Assembly: GCA_023957015.1 (NCBI GenBank)
Contig: JAMLHR010000027.1
Location: 1 to 35,103 of the forward strand
Source: Thermomicrobiales bacterium
GTDB taxonomy: Bacteria; Chloroflexota; Chloroflexia; Thermomicrobiales; UBA6265
Direction of reading: 5' to 3'
DNA length: 35,103 nt
The stretch's first letter is position 1, and each line of letters opens with the position of its first letter. The position numbers were made by a program, and so were the translations under genes. The notes below the pieces were generated by a model. It was not told the origin of the DNA. It ran no database searches and worked only from the letters and a program-made list of their open reading frames with translations. Below, piece after piece: positions 32,766 through 35,103 of this stretch.

Positions 32766-34451
32766 CTAGCTACCGATGACGCGCGTGGCGCCTTCGAGCA
32801 CGGCCTTCAGCGCCGGCTCCATGATCTCGAACAATGGCTTGGGATACACACCAAAGACAATGGTGAGCACACCCAATGGCACAATGGCCAACAATTCACG
32901 CGGGGTCATATCCGGCCACTTCGAGCTATTGATCTGACCCTCGTGGGTGGGATAGCCATCGCCGTCATCCTCGGCGTGATGATCGTGATCGCCACCACTC
33001 ACCGCAGGATGCGCGTCATGGCCGTGGCCATGACCATGATCAGACGGACCAAGCGCCTCCAACTCCAGCACTTCAGCTGGGGTCAGATCGTTGTCTGCCG
33101 GATCGGGAGCCTGTCCCCAGGCTCTTCCCCAAACAACACGCTGTGCCATCTGCAACATATACCAGGCGGCGAAGATGACGACCGAGAAGGTAATGAACGC
33201 CGCCGTGGGATTGTACTTGTAGGTACCAAGCGCTACCAGGAACTCACCGATAAATCCGGAGAGGCCAGGCAGACCGATGCTGGCAAAGGTGAAGAGGATG
33301 AAGAGTCCGGCCCACTTGCCCATCTGGGACGCGAGGCCACCGAAGGCATCAATGAGGCGGGTGTGTCCACGTTCGTAGATCACGCCAACCAACATGAAGA
33401 GCGCACCGGTGTTGAACCCGTGAGCCAGCATCACCATCATGGCGCCATCCATTCCCTGGAGGTTGCCAACGAAGATACCGAGCGTCACAAAGCCCATGTG
33501 ACTCACGGAGGAATAGGCGATCAGTTTCTTCAGATCTGGCTGAACCAATGCCACCAGCGAGCCGTAGATGATACCGATGATCGAAAGCGTAATGACGATC
33601 GGCGCCCATGCTTCAGCACCGTCCGGGAAGAGCGGCAGATTGAAACGAAGCAGACCGTAGCCACCCATCTTCAACATGATCGCGGCCAGGATCACCGAGC
33701 CAGCTGTCGGCGACTCCACGTGGGCGTCCGGCAACCAGGTGTGGAACGGGAAGAGCGGTACCTTGATGGCAAAGGCGATGAAGAACGCGCCGAAAACCCA
33801 GAACTGCAGGTTATCACTGTACGCACCGAGCGCGGCACCCTGCTGGAGCTCCAGCACGTTCAGGGTGCGAATACCAGTCTGGTTGTAGTACGCCTGATAC
33901 ATGGCAATGATGCCAACCAGCATCAGCAGTGAACCGAAGAGTGTGTAGAGGAAGAACTTGATGGCGGCATAGACGCGGTTCTTCGAGCCCCAGATACCGA
34001 TCAGCAACGCCATCGGCACCAGCATGAGTTCCCAGAAGATGTAGAAGATGAAGAGATCCAGCGCCATAAAGACACCGAGCATACCCGTGACCAGGATGAG
34101 CATGGACACGTAGTACTCGCGCTCGCGCTTGACGACGGTGCCCCAGCTCCAGATCACGGAAACCACCGCGATCAGCGTGGTCAGTACGATCAGGAGGACA
34201 CTGATGCCATCGACACCCATGAAGTAACTGACACCCAGGTCCTTGAGCCAAACGTGATGCTCGGTGAACTGGAAGCTGTCATTGCGATCGAACTGGAAGA
34301 GCATGATGAGAGACAGCACAAAGGTGAGCAGCGTTGTCCCCAGCGCAATCTGCCTGGGAGCCATGCTGTTGTCTTTGCCCAGCACCATGATCGCGATTGC
34401 ACCGACCACCGGCAAAAAGGTCAAGATGCTCAGAATCGGAAAGCTGTCCAC
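32766..34451 (-). CDS. nuoM: NADH-quinone oxidoreductase subunit M, with a histidine-rich insert
   Basis: A 561-residue membrane subunit of complex I; usual lengths are about 490-510. The GTG at 34451 follows GGAGGGG closely. Family features are FYIFWELMLVPMALLIGIWG, with the conserved glutamate in helix 5, FPFHTWLPDAHVESPTAGS, LKKLIAYSSVSHMGFV, and LPGLSGFIGEFL. The extra length is mainly a loop near residues 465-520, between VVWGR and DMTPREL, with HGHGHGHDAH and DHDHHAEDD clusters rich in His and Asp, likely to bind metal ions. It lies between nuoL and nuoN, and takes part in proton pumping. Confidence 0.97.
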   Translation of the reverse strand: MDSFPILSILTFLPVVGAIAIMVLGKDNSMAPRQIALGTTLLTFVLSLIMLFQFDRNDSFQFTEHHVWLKDLGVSYFMGVDGISVLLIVLTTLIAVVSVIWSWGTVVKREREYYVSMLILVTGMLGVFMALDLFIFYIFWELMLVPMALLIGIWGSKNRVYAAIKFFLYTLFGSLLMLVGIIAMYQAYYNQTGIRTLNVLELQQGAALGAYSDNLQFWVFGAFFIAFAIKVPLFPFHTWLPDAHVESPTAGSVILAAIMLKMGGYGLLRFNLPLFPDGAEAWAPIVITLSIIGIIYGSLVALVQPDLKKLIAYSSVSHMGFVTLGIFVGNLQGMDGAMMVMLAHGFNTGALFMLVGVIYERGHTRLIDAFGGLASQMGKWAGLFILFTFASIGLPGLSGFIGEFLVALGTYKYNPTAAFITFSVVIFAAWYMLQMAQRVVWGRAWGQAPDPADNDLTPAEVLELEALGPSDHGHGHGHDAHPAVSGGDHDHHAEDDGDGYPTHEGQINSSKWPDMTPRELLAIVPLGVLTIVFGVYPKPLFEIMEPALKAVLEGATRVIGS

Positions 34452-34502
34452 ACGCCCCTCCGGGGTAAATCTCCACGAGCACCTGGCTCGGGAGCCGATT
34501 TA

Positions 34503-35103
34503 CTAGAACAGATTGCCAAACGCAATCAGGAAGATGCCAAGTACCAATACCAATCCGATACCGATTTCGAGCGCATAGTTCGCCACGGAACCGGTCTGGG
34601 TCTTGCGCAATCGCTGGCTGGCAGCCGAAATACCGGTACCAACACCATTGACCGTGCCGTCAATGACACGAACATCCACAACCTTCCACAGGAACTGCGC
34701 GATATCCTTCATCGGATTCACGATGGCTGCCATGAAGAACTCATCCACGAACCACTTGTTCAGGAGGAAGTTGTAGAGGCCAGCGAAGCGGGTTGCGAGG
34801 GCGGTCGTATCGATCGCCTTACGCATGTAGGTCACATACGCTACTGCAATACCGCTCAGGGCCACCACCGTGCTGACGATACCGAATGTCCAGGTCATGG
34901 TCATCGAGACATGGTGTGCATGGACGTGCTCAAACGCATGGTGCAGGAACTCGTGGAAGGCGCCGTCCTCCGGCGGGAAGCCGACGAAGCCAACGAAGAC
35001 CGAAGCCACGGCCAGGATCACCAACGGAACGGCCATCCATGGTCCACTCTCGTGCGGATGGACGTGCTTGTCGAAGCGCTCCTCCCCGAAGAAGACGAGG
35101 AAG
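34503..35103 (-). CDS. nuoL: NADH-quinone oxidoreductase subunit L, C-terminal part (5' partial)
   Basis: The frame continues past the right edge, so only the last 199 residues or so are visible; an internal ATG at 35036 is not the start. The segment FFGEERFDKHVHPHESGPWM is the NuoL region ahead of the last helices, and the end carries hydrophobic helices separated by AIVNPMKDIAQF. A loop reads FHEFLHHAFEHVHAHH, rich in histidine like the one in NuoM. NuoL is the distal proton-pumping subunit of complex I, with its lateral helix at the C-terminus. The gene is 51 bases ahead of nuoM in the same operon. Confidence 0.92.
   Translation of the reverse strand, partial: FLVFFGEERFDKHVHPHESGPWMAVPLVILAVASVFVGFVGFPPEDGAFHEFLHHAFEHVHAHHVSMTMTWTFGIVSTVVALSGIAVAYVTYMRKAIDTTALATRFAGLYNFLLNKWFVDEFFMAAIVNPMKDIAQFLWKVVDVRVIDGTVNGVGTGISAASQRLRKTQTGSVANYALEIGIGLVLVLGIFLIAFGNLF

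Overview
The window looks like a bacterial chromosome segment of fairly high GC content. The gene set suggests Chloroflexota, possibly Thermomicrobia or a relative: a LutB/LutA-type fusion protein, Tat-type LytR-CpsA-Psr (LCP) proteins, a DUF3662-FHA protein followed by a membrane FHA protein, a PucR regulator, and an Actinobacteria-like MprF/rhomboid pair. This placement is an inference from gene content; no rRNA, tRNA, CRISPR array, insertion sequence or phage gene was recognised.

Layout, left to right. (1) 1-1.2 kb: the C-terminal part of an MprF/LysX-like aminoacyl-phosphatidylglycerol synthase and a rhomboid-fold membrane protein. (2) 1.3-9.1 kb: nitrogen assimilation. The glutamate synthase large subunit (gltB, minus strand) is divergent from a glutamine-synthetase-family ligase followed by a PucR regulator; the 271-274 bp between them carries overlapping promoter-like sites and a palindrome. 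(3) 9.3-15.2 kb: a class I aminotransferase divergent from a tightly packed run: GntR/FCD regulator, lutC, a LutB-LutA fusion, a small membrane protein of unknown function, and moaC. (4) 15.3-16.2 kb: one gene fusing two succinate dehydrogenase membrane-anchor domains, with no sdhA or sdhB beside it. (5) 16.4-22.4 kb: three consecutive genes interrupted by frame changes, namely a secreted wall-anchored repeat protein preceded by a 13-C tract and two palindromes, an NADPH-dependent FMN reductase, and aconitase. (6) 22.6-26.5 kb: tyrS and two LCP ligases flanking a thioredoxin-fold gene. (7) 26.6-28.3 kb: azlCD amino acid exporter divergent from apt. (8) 28.3-31.1 kb: two FHA-domain proteins, a family 2 glycosyltransferase and a convergent Nudix hydrolase. 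(9) 31.2-35.1 kb: nuoN, nuoM and the end of nuoL from respiratory complex I, with the rest of the operon beyond the right edge.

Most genes are ordinary central-metabolism and envelope genes. The features most worth checking are the dense block of indels from about 16.75 to 21.77 kb (low assembly quality or real decay), the fused SdhD-SdhC anchor with an apparent linker helix, the poly-C tract upstream of a surface protein, the glutamine synthetase homologue with altered active-site residues, and the lut operon that ends in moaC. I did not find convincing evidence of a wholly new defence or mobile system.
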